Source: Bacteroidia bacterium (GTDB lineage: Bacteria > Bacteroidota > Bacteroidia > J057). From it: 64,000 bases of DNA. Under the pieces are notes generated by a model. The model was not told the origin of the DNA, did not search any database, and saw only the letters and a list, made by a program, of their open reading frames with translations. The DNA lies in NCBI GenBank assembly GCA_041391665.1, contig JAWKNO010000001.1, forward strand, positions 2,418,001 through 2,482,000. Direction: 5' to 3'. Position numbers and translations under genes: made by a program. Positions 1-7,245 of the stretch are shown piece by piece (position 1 is the first letter of the stretch; each line of letters begins with the position of its first letter).

Positions 1-261
1 CTCTATGACCGTTTGTTTATGGATCCTGATCCTGACGGACACAAAGAACACGACTTTAAAGAGTTTCTCAATCCAAATTCTTTGGTAGTTACCCGTGCAT
101 TTGTAGAGCCTGGGCTGAAAAATGCACAGGTGCTTGATCAGTTTCAGTTTATGAGAAAAGGGTATTTCTGCGTAGATCAGGATTCTACCTCAGAAAACCT
201 GGTGTTTAACCAAACGGTAACCCTGAAGGATAGTTGGGCGAAAGAACAAAACAAATCTTAA
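1..261 (+). CDS. glnS: Glutaminyl-tRNA synthetase, C-terminal part (5' end outside window)
   Basis: Class I aminoacyl-tRNA synthetase that charges tRNA-Gln in the cytoplasm. Only about the last 86 codons are present, reading in frame from base 1. The C-terminal anticodon-binding beta-barrel signature is clear: YDRLFMDPDPDG at the window edge, then a segment with FLNPNSL, VEPGL, a GYFCVDQDS stretch and finally VFNQTVTLKDSWAK, all typical of the GlnRS C-terminus. The stop is at 259-261. Only 14 bases separate it from the phosphatase gene downstream and no terminator is visible, so it probably heads or belongs to the operon running to dcd. The identity is strong for the family; the catalytic domain is not visible. 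Confidence 0.95.
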   Translation, partial: LYDRLFMDPDPDGHKEHDFKEFLNPNSLVVTRAFVEPGLKNAQVLDQFQFMRKGYFCVDQDSTSENLVFNQTVTLKDSWAKEQNKS

Positions 262-275
262 AATTGCGATAGCAG

Positions 276-998
276 ATGCGAAAAATCGCAATCTCTGATA
301 TACACGGTTGTCTGAAGACACTCAAGGCCCTGGTGGAAAATCAGGTAGAACTGACCAAAAATGATCAGTTGTATCTGCTTGGGGATTATATTGACCGGGG
401 GCCAGATTCCAAAGGTGTACTGGATTATATCATGGGGTTAAAAGAATCGGGTTTTTCTGTCAACTGTCTCAAAGGAAATCACGAGGAAATGCTGGTTCAG
501 GCTGCCGAAGATTCACGTGAAATTTCAATGTGGCTTTACAACGGAGGACAGGAGGCCCTTGCCAGTTTTGGTACAGATTCTCCTTCTGAAGTTCCTGAAA
601 AGTATATCAATTTTGTCAAAAATCTTGACCTGTATTACGAAGTAGATGAATATATTCTGGTTCATGCCGGATTAAACTTTGTGGGCGAAAAACCGGAAAA
701 AGATAGTAGCCAGTTTCTCTGGCGATTACATAATCCACTTCGTGACTACAAATCGATGCTGTGGATCAGGTGGTGGTATGAAGATATTGACTGGAACTGG
801 CTTCAGGACAGAGTCATTGTCCATGGACATACCCCGGTCGAAACCGATGAAATATGGGATATGTATGATCTCCTGGAAGAAGACCAGGTCCTTGACATTG
901 ACAATGGCTGTTTTGCCAGATATAAAAATGGTATGGGACAGTTATGCGCATTTGATCTGACAAACCGCGATCTTTACTTTCAAAAGAATATTGAATAA
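276..998 (+). CDS. PPP-family metallophosphoesterase (serine/threonine phosphatase or ApaH-like)
   Basis: Cytoplasmic two-metal phosphoesterase of 240 residues. The PPP motifs are all visible in order: SDIHG (Asp8, His10), GDYIDRGPDS (36-45), GNHE (67-70), a LVHAGL histidine near residue 130 and VHGHTP near residue 185. These place it with bacterial PrpA/PrpE-type protein phosphatases and ApaH-like hydrolases; the sequence alone does not separate protein phosphatase from dinucleoside-tetraphosphate hydrolase. The ATG at 276 sits 14 bases after glnS and the first beta-strand starts at once (MRKIAISDIHG), which supports the start. Its end overlaps the most upstream start of the next gene by 8 bases, suggesting translational coupling. 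Confidence 0.88.
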   Translation: MRKIAISDIHGCLKTLKALVENQVELTKNDQLYLLGDYIDRGPDSKGVLDYIMGLKESGFSVNCLKGNHEEMLVQAAEDSREISMWLYNGGQEALASFGTDSPSEVPEKYINFVKNLDLYYEVDEYILVHAGLNFVGEKPEKDSSQFLWRLHNPLRDYKSMLWIRWWYEDIDWNWLQDRVIVHGHTPVETDEIWDMYDLLEEDQVLDIDNGCFARYKNGMGQLCAFDLTNRDLYFQKNIE

Positions 999-1965
999 AC
1001 CCTGGCTTGTAGGCCCCGGCAAATCTCAAAATCTATTGCCCATATCTGCAAATATCATCGTTCAACTGAAGCAGGAATACACCGGACATACGGGGTCGGT
1101 ATTTGCCATGACCGTGAGTGAAGATGAAAAATGGCTGTTTACCTCCGGAGATGATGGCATCATCGCACAATGGAATCTTGAAACTAAAGCGGATCAGGGA
1201 AATGCGGTACTGCGTACGGATAAAAGTGTATATACCCTGCTCTCTCTTCCGGGAAACCGGTTGATGGCTGGTACAAGTGATGGGACAATTTATGTCATCG
1301 ACCTCCTGAACCGCAAAATCACCCACACCCTGCGAAAACCACCTGCGGCGATCTATCATTTGTATCTTGACCAAACGACAGAAATCGTTTGGTGCCTGCA
1401 TGGGCAGGGCGGTCTGACATTATACCATAGCCATGATTGGCGTGAAATGAGCCATTTGCAATTATCGGTGAAGCATCTGCGTTCTGTATGTGAAAGTCCT
1501 GATGGTGAAAATCTTTTCATTGGTACGAGCGATAATCGCATTCTGGTACTAAACCGCGAAAATGCAAACCAGGTATATGAATGGGCGGCTCATAAAAATT
1601 CGGTGTTCTCACTTGCCATTTTACCTGAAAGCGGATACCTGATCAGCGGCGGAATGGATGCTCATCTGAATATTTGGGACACAAAAAATTTGTTCAATTT
1701 GATAAAAAGCTTACCTGCTCATAATTTTACCGTAAATGACATTGTGATTTCACCCAGTGGGAACTATTTTGCTACGGCAAGTCGTGATAAAACTTTTAAG
1801 CTCTGGAATTCTCATACTTTTGATTTATTGAAAGTAGTGGATTACGAACGGAATCTGGCACATCGTCATAGCATAAACCGTATCAAATGGTTGAACGCAG
1901 ACAACAGTATCATCACATGCAGCGACGACCGGCGAGTAATTCGCTGGGACGTATTGTTGGACTAA
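991..1965 (+). CDS. WD40-repeat protein, seven-bladed beta-propeller
   Basis: About 324 residues made almost wholly of seven WD40 repeats, enough for one closed propeller. Recognisable blade ends include IIAQWNLE, LNIWDTK, FKLWNSH and VIRWDV, each after a GH or H-containing turn. No signal peptide is seen, so a cytoplasmic scaffold is likely; no partner can be named. The start is uncertain. Blade 1 begins before the first in-frame ATG (1108), which would destroy it, so translation must begin at a non-ATG codon: TTG at 991, which overlaps the phosphatase stop, or TTG at 1036. The gene lies between the phosphatase and the DivIVA gene in the same operon. Confidence 0.85.
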   Translation: MNKPWLVGPGKSQNLLPISANIIVQLKQEYTGHTGSVFAMTVSEDEKWLFTSGDDGIIAQWNLETKADQGNAVLRTDKSVYTLLSLPGNRLMAGTSDGTIYVIDLLNRKITHTLRKPPAAIYHLYLDQTTEIVWCLHGQGGLTLYHSHDWREMSHLQLSVKHLRSVCESPDGENLFIGTSDNRILVLNRENANQVYEWAAHKNSVFSLAILPESGYLISGGMDAHLNIWDTKNLFNLIKSLPAHNFTVNDIVISPSGNYFATASRDKTFKLWNSHTFDLLKVVDYERNLAHRHSINRIKWLNADNSIITCSDDRRVIRWDVLLD

Positions 1966-1977
1966 AAAAACAGAGCA

Positions 1978-2553
1978 ATGATTACCCCTATTGAAATCAG
2001 GCAACATACATTTAAAAAGGCCCTCCGCGGATTTGACAAAGATGAAGTGCAGGCTTTCTTAGTTGCGCTTTCTCAGGAATGGGAGCAACAGCAGGATAAA
2101 TACAGAGCACTCAGGGAAGAAATGGACAAGGTGCAAGCCAGCTATCAAACACTGAAAGAAGTGGAAGATATGCTGCACCGGACACTTATGCAGGCAGAAC
2201 AGTCCTCCCGCGATACCGTAGAAAATGCCCGTCAAAAAGCAGAACTGCGAATCCGTGAAGCTGAAAGCCGCGCACATGAAATTGTAAAAAAAGGTATCGA
2301 AGACCGAAATACGCTGCAAAGGGAAATCGAAGAGTTTGCCCGCAGAAGAGATCAGATCTTAACTCAGTTGAGGGTTTTCCTCAAAACCCAACTTGATCGT
2401 CTGGAATCCTTCGAACTGGCTGAACTTCCCCCTGCTTCTTTCAATCCTCTGGTTCAGGCCGGTGATAAAAATAATATAGACAACTTTCTGGGTTCAGGCG
2501 AAAATGGCACTGCAGACAGCAACCTCCTGAATGATATTATGAACGAATTGTAA
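1978..2553 (+). CDS. DivIVA domain-containing protein
   Basis: A 191-residue coiled-coil protein. The N-terminal DivIVA/GpsB membrane-binding region is clear (MITPIEIRQHTFKKALRG followed by FDKDEVQAFL), then a long charged heptad-rich helix from about residue 35 to 140, and a short acidic, asparagine-rich tail. DivIVA-family proteins bind curved membranes and organise polar growth or division; in Bacteroidota the role is poorly defined, so a role in envelope or division organisation is inference from family. It follows the WD40 gene by 12 bases and precedes dcd by 1 base, so it is surely co-transcribed. Confidence 0.88.
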   Translation: MITPIEIRQHTFKKALRGFDKDEVQAFLVALSQEWEQQQDKYRALREEMDKVQASYQTLKEVEDMLHRTLMQAEQSSRDTVENARQKAELRIREAESRAHEIVKKGIEDRNTLQREIEEFARRRDQILTQLRVFLKTQLDRLESFELAELPPASFNPLVQAGDKNNIDNFLGSGENGTADSNLLNDIMNEL

Positions 2554-2554
2554 T

Positions 2555-3091
2555 ATGATCCTATCTGACGCGAGAATTCTCGACGAAATCGAAAAAGGAA
2601 ATATCGTAATCGAACCCTTCCTGAGAAAACGCCTTGGCAGCAATAGCTATGATGTTCATCTCGGTAAATATCTGGCAGTATATAAAGACCGGGTACTCGA
2701 TGCCCGAAAACACAATCAGATTGAAGAAATCATCATCCCCGAAGAGGGATTTGAACTTCAACCTGACACGCTCTATTTGGGGGTAACCGAAGAATATACC
2801 GAAACTCATGGTCATGTGCCTTTTCTGGAAGGAAAAAGCAGTATCGGTCGACTGGGTATTCATATTCACGCTACTGCTGGCAAAGGAGATGTGGGTTTCT
2901 GCAATACCTGGACTCTGGAAATTACGGTCGTACAACCGGTAAAAGTATATCCCGGTATGCCTGTAGGACAACTCATCTATTTTGAAGTGGATGGGAATGT
3001 GATCAACCCCTACAATCGTAAGGAAAACGCCAAATATACCTCCCGTACGATCAAGCCGGTGGAGTCGATGATGTGGAAAAATCAGTTCTGA
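2555..3091 (+). CDS. dcd: dCTP deaminase
   Basis: Converts dCTP to dUTP and ammonia, feeding dTMP synthesis. The protein is 178 residues, within the usual range for Dcd. The active-site signature is present: EGKSSIGRLG (92-101), with Ser-Ser-x-x-Arg for phosphate binding, and WTLEI (119-123), whose Glu122 corresponds to the catalytic glutamate of the family. I cannot exclude a bifunctional dCTP deaminase/dUTPase, which shares these motifs. It is the last gene of the glnS-to-dcd operon and starts 1 base after the DivIVA stop. Its last 41 bases overlap the 3' end of the convergent Rieske gene, unusual for two confidently coding genes. Confidence 0.92.
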   Translation: MILSDARILDEIEKGNIVIEPFLRKRLGSNSYDVHLGKYLAVYKDRVLDARKHNQIEEIIIPEEGFELQPDTLYLGVTEEYTETHGHVPFLEGKSSIGRLGIHIHATAGKGDVGFCNTWTLEITVVQPVKVYPGMPVGQLIYFEVDGNVINPYNRKENAKYTSRTIKPVESMMWKNQF

Positions 3092-3485
3092 GGTATTCGT
3101 TGATAACCCAGATTTCATTTCCCCTGATTTCCTGCTTATATCTGTGCAAGGGCGCTGGTGGAGGCCCGTCAACTACCTGCCCATACTTATCATATATCCC
3201 CTCATGGCAGGGACACACAAATTGTTCGCTGTCTTCTTCATAAGCGACCGTACACCGCTTGTGCCTGCATACCAGACTGAAAATCACAAGTTCACCCTCC
3301 AGGCGGGTGGTCAGAATTTTTTTCCGGTTGAAACGACTGATTATATAAACCTGTTCCTCCAGATCAGACAATCGTCCTACCTTCATTTCCGGCTCATCCA
3401 GCAGGCTGCATCCATGGAGTAATCCCAGTGCACAAACCCCCGCTCCGGCGGTAATACTGTATTTTACAAAATGCTTTCTGTCCAT
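3051..3485 (-). CDS. Rieske [2Fe-2S] lipoprotein
   Basis: A 144-residue exported iron-sulfur protein. An N-terminal hydrophobic segment ends in the lipobox LLHGC (Cys26), so it is probably a lipid-anchored envelope protein. The Rieske cluster ligands are complete: Cys73-x-His75 and Cys91-x-x-His94, with Cys78 and Cys93 placed for the disulfide seen in high-potential Rieske proteins. The region after box 2 contains the expected Gly/Pro loop (GPPPAPLHRY). It is much shorter than bc1 or alternative complex III subunits and stands alone, so it is a solitary electron-transfer protein of unknown partner. It is convergent with dcd (41 base overlap) and divergent from the metal module. Confidence 0.85.
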   Translation of the reverse strand: MDRKHFVKYSITAGAGVCALGLLHGCSLLDEPEMKVGRLSDLEEQVYIISRFNRKKILTTRLEGELVIFSLVCRHKRCTVAYEEDSEQFVCPCHEGIYDKYGQVVDGPPPAPLHRYKQEIRGNEIWVINEYLRTDFSTSSTPPA

Positions 3486-3571
3486 CTCAATACACTCACG
3501 AGCAAAAGATCATTTGTGTAAAAAAGAACAATTTTTTTAAAAAAAACGTATCTTTACTGACGGAAAATCAA

Positions 3572-3961
3572 ATGAAGAAAATCATTTCCATATTCCTGGG
3601 CCTATTTTACCTTATACTTTCGGTTGGGGTAAATGTCAATTACCACTATTGCCTGGGAAAACTGGATACGATTGAAATTTTTATCACCGACACACATAGG
3701 TGTTGTGATTATGAAGCGCGTGCCTGGAGTTGTTGTGAAGATGAACGTTTCTTTTTCCAACTGGATGAAGACCATAATCTGACTCAGGCAGATCCTCTTA
3801 CAATTAGCCTCAAGGTTTCTCTGCTGGCTGATTTTTCCGAAAATCTTATTCCTGATTTTTCATTTTCAGAGGCCCGCATTGTCATTCCTCCTGAAAATGC
3901 CCCACCTCCTGTTTGGGAAAAAGCGTGGTTACGTTTTTGTTCTCCTATTATTTATGGTTAG
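3572..3961 (+). CDS. HYC_CC_PP family secreted protein
   Basis: A 129-residue protein with an N-terminal hydrophobic segment (residues 1-21). The three features of the Bacteroidota HYC_CC_PP family are seen: His25-Tyr26-Cys27, Cys pairs at 44-45 and 54-55, and a proline run at 111-113. Biochemical function is not established for this family; the cysteine/histidine pattern and the neighbours suggest metal binding in the envelope. It is followed, on the same strand, by a secreted HMA-domain protein and a TonB receptor, so the three probably act together. A TATCTTTA element at 3549-3556 resembles a -7 box, but no -33 box is found at proper spacing. Confidence 0.72.
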   Translation: MKKIISIFLGLFYLILSVGVNVNYHYCLGKLDTIEIFITDTHRCCDYEARAWSCCEDERFFFQLDEDHNLTQADPLTISLKVSLLADFSENLIPDFSFSEARIVIPPENAPPPVWEKAWLRFCSPIIYG

Positions 3962-4032
3962 TGGTTTGTTGAACTCGCATTGGCGTAATCCAACGCCTGT
4001 ATCCGAATGTTTAACAAATAATTTTAACCAAA

Positions 4033-4395
4033 ATGAAATCTTTCATTATTATCTTCTCTCTGGTAGTATCCGGACTTATATCGGGCCAACCCCTTGATGC
4101 ACAAAATATTTCTAAGGGTGTTACCTCAATTTCGTTTAATGTGGAGGGGGTATGCGGCATGTGTAAAAGCCGTATCGAAAACTCTGCACTGGTAAAAGGT
4201 GTGAAAATGGCTGAGTGGGACAAAGAGACGCATATCCTGAAAGTAGTGTATAACCCCAAAAAGATTTCGGAAACAGAAGTCCACCAGGCGGTTATTGAAT
4301 CTGGCCATGATACTGAAAAAATAAAAGCTTCCGATGAGGCTTACCAAAAACTCCCCGCTTGCTGCGCCTTTCGCGACGGAGTCGAAAACCACTAA
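4033..4395 (+). CDS. Exported heavy-metal-associated (HMA) domain protein
   Basis: A 120-residue protein with a signal peptide (cleavage probably after LDAQ, residue 24) followed by one HMA/Atx1-like ferredoxin fold. The metal-binding CxxC is Cys41-Gly-Met-Cys44 in the stretch VEGVCGMCKSRIE. A second cysteine pair (Cys110-Cys111) sits near the C-terminus outside the fold and could be an added metal site. HMA domains of this sequence type normally bind Cu(I); the exported location suggests an extracytoplasmic copper or related metal carrier. It lies 71 bases after the HYC_CC_PP gene and 8 bases before the receptor start, so co-expression is very likely. Confidence 0.85.
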   Translation: MKSFIIIFSLVVSGLISGQPLDAQNISKGVTSISFNVEGVCGMCKSRIENSALVKGVKMAEWDKETHILKVVYNPKKISETEVHQAVIESGHDTEKIKASDEAYQKLPACCAFRDGVENH

Positions 4396-4403
4396 TAAGC
4401 CAG

Positions 4404-6650
4404 ATGAAATATTTATTTGGCAGCCTGCTATTCGCCTGGCTTCTTATCCCTGTCTCAAAACTTGAAGCGCAGCAAGTTCATAAGTTTTTCCAGGGAAAGA
4501 TATTACAGACGGATGAGTCTGGCGCTCTGCAACCAGTTGCGGGTGCTGGTGTTTACTGGCAAGGAACTACATTGGGTGCCTTGTCCGACAAAAACGGTGA
4601 GTTCCGCCTCTCAAGGACGGAACAATCCCAAAGTCTGATCATCTCTTATACCGGAAGCCAGCGCGATACCGTACAAACCGCCGGACTGGATTCGATTATT
4701 ATTTATCTGAAAACAATAATCGAACTTGACGCAGTGGAGATAACGGCTCGTAACAAAACAACAGGTATTTCTTTTCTGAATCCCTTAAAAACGGAAATCA
4801 TTTCTGAAAGAGAGCTGCTGAAAGCTGCCTGCTGCAATCTCAGTGAAAGTTTTGAAACCAGTCCCAGTGTCGATGTCTCATTTTCCGATGCAGTTACCGG
4901 TACAAGACAGATTCAGATGCTGGGCCTTGCCGGCCCCTATACCCAGATCACACGGGAAAATATGCCGGATGTAAGAGGGTTGTCCTCCCTGTACGGACTT
5001 ACCTATACGCCAGGCCCCTGGGTAGAAAGTATACAGCTCAACAAAGGTGCCGGTTCGGTAGTCAATGGCTTTGAAAGCATTGCAGGGCAGATCAACGTCG
5101 AACTCCGCAAACCCGAAACAGCAGATCGCTGGTACTTCAATCTGTACGGAAATCAGATGGGCCGCATGGAAGCCAATATCAATTATGCTCAAAAGATTGG
5201 GGAAAACTGGTCAACAGGCGTTTTACTCCATGCAAGCGACAACTCCATCCGGCAGGACAACAATGAAGATGGTTTTTTGGATAACCCGGTAGGAAATAAC
5301 TTCATTGCGGTCAACCGGTGGAAGTATATCGGCAATAACGGACTGATGTTTCAGGCCGGTGTAAAAGGAACCCTGAGCAGATTGGTTGGCGGACAAATGG
5401 ACTTTATGCCTGCAGATAAAGGCTCTTCTTCAATTTGGGGGATGATTCTCAATACACAAAAAGTTGAAGGTTGGTCGAAAATGGGAAAGGTTTTCCCAGA
5501 TAAACCCTGGAAAAGTATTGGGGTTCAGGTAGCTGGTGGGAACCATATTCAGCATAGCTATTTTGGACTTAACCGGTATGACGCCGAACAGCAGACTGTC
5601 TATGCAAATCTGATCTATCAGGGGATATTTGGCAATACCAATCATAAATTTCGTACCGGTACAAGTCTGCAGTACGACAAGTACGCTGAAACGCTGAACG
5701 TGAATTCCTACAACCGCACAGAGATTGTTCCCGGGGCGTATTTTGAATATACCTTATCTCTTCCCGACCGATTTTCGATGGTGAGCGGGGTCAGGGCCGA
5801 TTATCACAATCTGTTTGGTGTATTTGTAACGCCAAGGATACATGCGAGATATGTTTTGGCGGAGCATACGGTTCTTCGTGCATCAGCAGGCCGAGGCCAG
5901 CGCACGGCAAATATCCTGGCTGAAAACAATGGTTTGTTTGCCTCTTCGCGGCAGATCATTATTCAGGGAGATGACCGCAATAAACCTTACGGTCTAAATC
6001 CGGAAGTCGCCTGGAACTATGGCATAAACATTACCCAAAACTTCAGGCTGGATTATCGCGATGGATATGTGAGTGCAGATTTTTACCGGACAGATTTTAA
6101 AAATCAGATCGTCATTGACCTTGACCAAAGCCCCCAGAAGGCGGTTTTCTACAACCTGAGTGGCCCTTCATTTTCCAACAGTTTTCAGTTGATGGCAGAA
6201 TATGAAGTCGTCAAACGACTGGATGTAAAACTCGCGTATCGTTGGTTTGATGTGAAGACTAGTTATCAGACCGGTTTACTCGAAAAACCGTTGGTTTCGG
6301 CCCACAGGGCATTTGCCAATGTCGCATATGAAAGCCGTAGCTATTGGAAATTTGACCTGACTGTCAACTGGCAGGGTAGCAAGCGGTTGCCTTTTACGGG
6401 AAGTAACCCGGAAAACTATCAGTTACCGACGCGTTCGCCCGATTTTTTTATGGTCAACGGGCAGGTGAGTAAAGTGTTCCGCGAGAAGCTGGATGTATAT
6501 ATGGGGGTTGAAAATCTCCTGAATTTCAGGCAGAATCGACCATTTATTTCCAGCGAGGCTCCTTTCTCCGAATTTTTTGACAGTTCAATCGTGTGGGGAC
6601 CAATCTTCGGAAGAAATATTTATCTGGGTCTCCGTTACAAAATCAGGTAG
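4404..6650 (+). CDS. TonB-dependent receptor with carboxypeptidase-regulatory N-terminal domain
   Basis: Outer-membrane active-transport receptor of 748 residues from the ATG at 4404, which begins a normal signal peptide (MKYLFGSLLFAWLLIP...) ending near LEAQ. An upstream in-frame start at 4359 would add 15 basic residues and overlap the HMA gene. Domains in order: signal peptide, a beta-sandwich carboxypeptidase-D regulatory-like domain, a plug with a Cys-Cys pair (AACCNLSESFE) and SIAGQINVELRKP, then a 22-strand-type barrel ending NIYLGLRYKIR. The ligand is not shown; the HMA and HYC_CC_PP neighbours point to copper or another thiophilic metal. Its last 8 bases overlap the convergent riboflavin synthase gene. 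Confidence 0.9.
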   Translation: MKYLFGSLLFAWLLIPVSKLEAQQVHKFFQGKILQTDESGALQPVAGAGVYWQGTTLGALSDKNGEFRLSRTEQSQSLIISYTGSQRDTVQTAGLDSIIIYLKTIIELDAVEITARNKTTGISFLNPLKTEIISERELLKAACCNLSESFETSPSVDVSFSDAVTGTRQIQMLGLAGPYTQITRENMPDVRGLSSLYGLTYTPGPWVESIQLNKGAGSVVNGFESIAGQINVELRKPETADRWYFNLYGNQMGRMEANINYAQKIGENWSTGVLLHASDNSIRQDNNEDGFLDNPVGNNFIAVNRWKYIGNNGLMFQAGVKGTLSRLVGGQMDFMPADKGSSSIWGMILNTQKVEGWSKMGKVFPDKPWKSIGVQVAGGNHIQHSYFGLNRYDAEQQTVYANLIYQGIFGNTNHKFRTGTSLQYDKYAETLNVNSYNRTEIVPGAYFEYTLSLPDRFSMVSGVRADYHNLFGVFVTPRIHARYVLAEHTVLRASAGRGQRTANILAENNGLFASSRQIIIQGDDRNKPYGLNPEVAWNYGINITQNFRLDYRDGYVSADFYRTDFKNQIVIDLDQSPQKAVFYNLSGPSFSNSFQLMAEYEVVKRLDVKLAYRWFDVKTSYQTGLLEKPLVSAHRAFANVAYESRSYWKFDLTVNWQGSKRLPFTGSNPENYQLPTRSPDFFMVNGQVSKVFREKLDVYMGVENLLNFRQNRPFISSEAPFSEFFDSSIVWGPIFGRNIYLGLRYKIR

Positions 6651-7242
6651 ACAAAGACAGATTTTTCAGGATATATTTTCCGAGAATATCAAACTCAAGG
6701 TTCACAGGGTCTCCGACCTTTAAATCCTGAAAACTTGTATGCTCAAAGGTGTAAGGGATGATCGTTACAGAAAAACGGTCTCCCAACGCCTCAACCACTG
6801 TGAGGCTTACACCATTCACACAAACGGATCCTTTATCGACAAGCAAACCGGCAAATTTTGGGTCAAATCCAAAATAAAACATCCAGGATCCATCTCGCAA
6901 TTCTATCGAAAGCACTTCACCTCGCGTATCGACATGCCCCTGTACAAAATGGCCATCGAGCCGGTCACCTACCCGGAGGCATCGTTCGACATTTACTTTT
7001 TTACCAGTTGTCCATGAACCAAGGTTCGATTTTTCGAGCGTTTCCTGAACAGCCGTGACTTTGTACAGGGCAGGTGTTTGCTGCGAAACGGTTGTAACCG
7101 TAAGACAGACGCCATCATGCGCAATACTTTGGTCAGGTTTGATTGTATCTTCAAAAGGCGTTTCCAGCAGAAAGGTGCGGTTAGAACCTTCCTCCAGCAC
7201 CTCTCTGACTACACCTGTAAATTCAATAATTCCTGTAAACAT
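6643..7242 (-). CDS. ribE: Riboflavin synthase, alpha subunit
   Basis: Dismutates two 6,7-dimethyl-8-ribityllumazines to riboflavin, the last step of vitamin B2 synthesis, in the cytoplasm. The 199-residue length and the two tandem lumazine-binding barrels are typical: MFTGIIEFTG at the N-terminus, VCLTVT, a central GHVDTRGEV, then the second repeat with VCVNGVSLTV and a FEHTSF stretch. The start at 7242 lies only 3 bases after the stop of the large T9SS cargo gene, so the two appear co-transcribed, an odd pairing. There is no room for, and no sign of, an FMN riboswitch before it. Confidence 0.95.
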   Translation of the reverse strand: MFTGIIEFTGVVREVLEEGSNRTFLLETPFEDTIKPDQSIAHDGVCLTVTTVSQQTPALYKVTAVQETLEKSNLGSWTTGKKVNVERCLRVGDRLDGHFVQGHVDTRGEVLSIELRDGSWMFYFGFDPKFAGLLVDKGSVCVNGVSLTVVEALGDRFSVTIIPYTFEHTSFQDLKVGDPVNLEFDILGKYILKNLSLST

Positions 7243-7245
7243 ACC

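Noticed and set aside
2561..3172. A 203-codon open frame antisense to dcd
   Set aside because: dcd is clearly coding on the other strand; the predicted protein has shadow-like composition and no motif.
3879..4097. A 72-codon plus-strand frame between the HYC_CC_PP and HMA genes
   Set aside because: It overlaps both genes out of frame and has no signal or motif.
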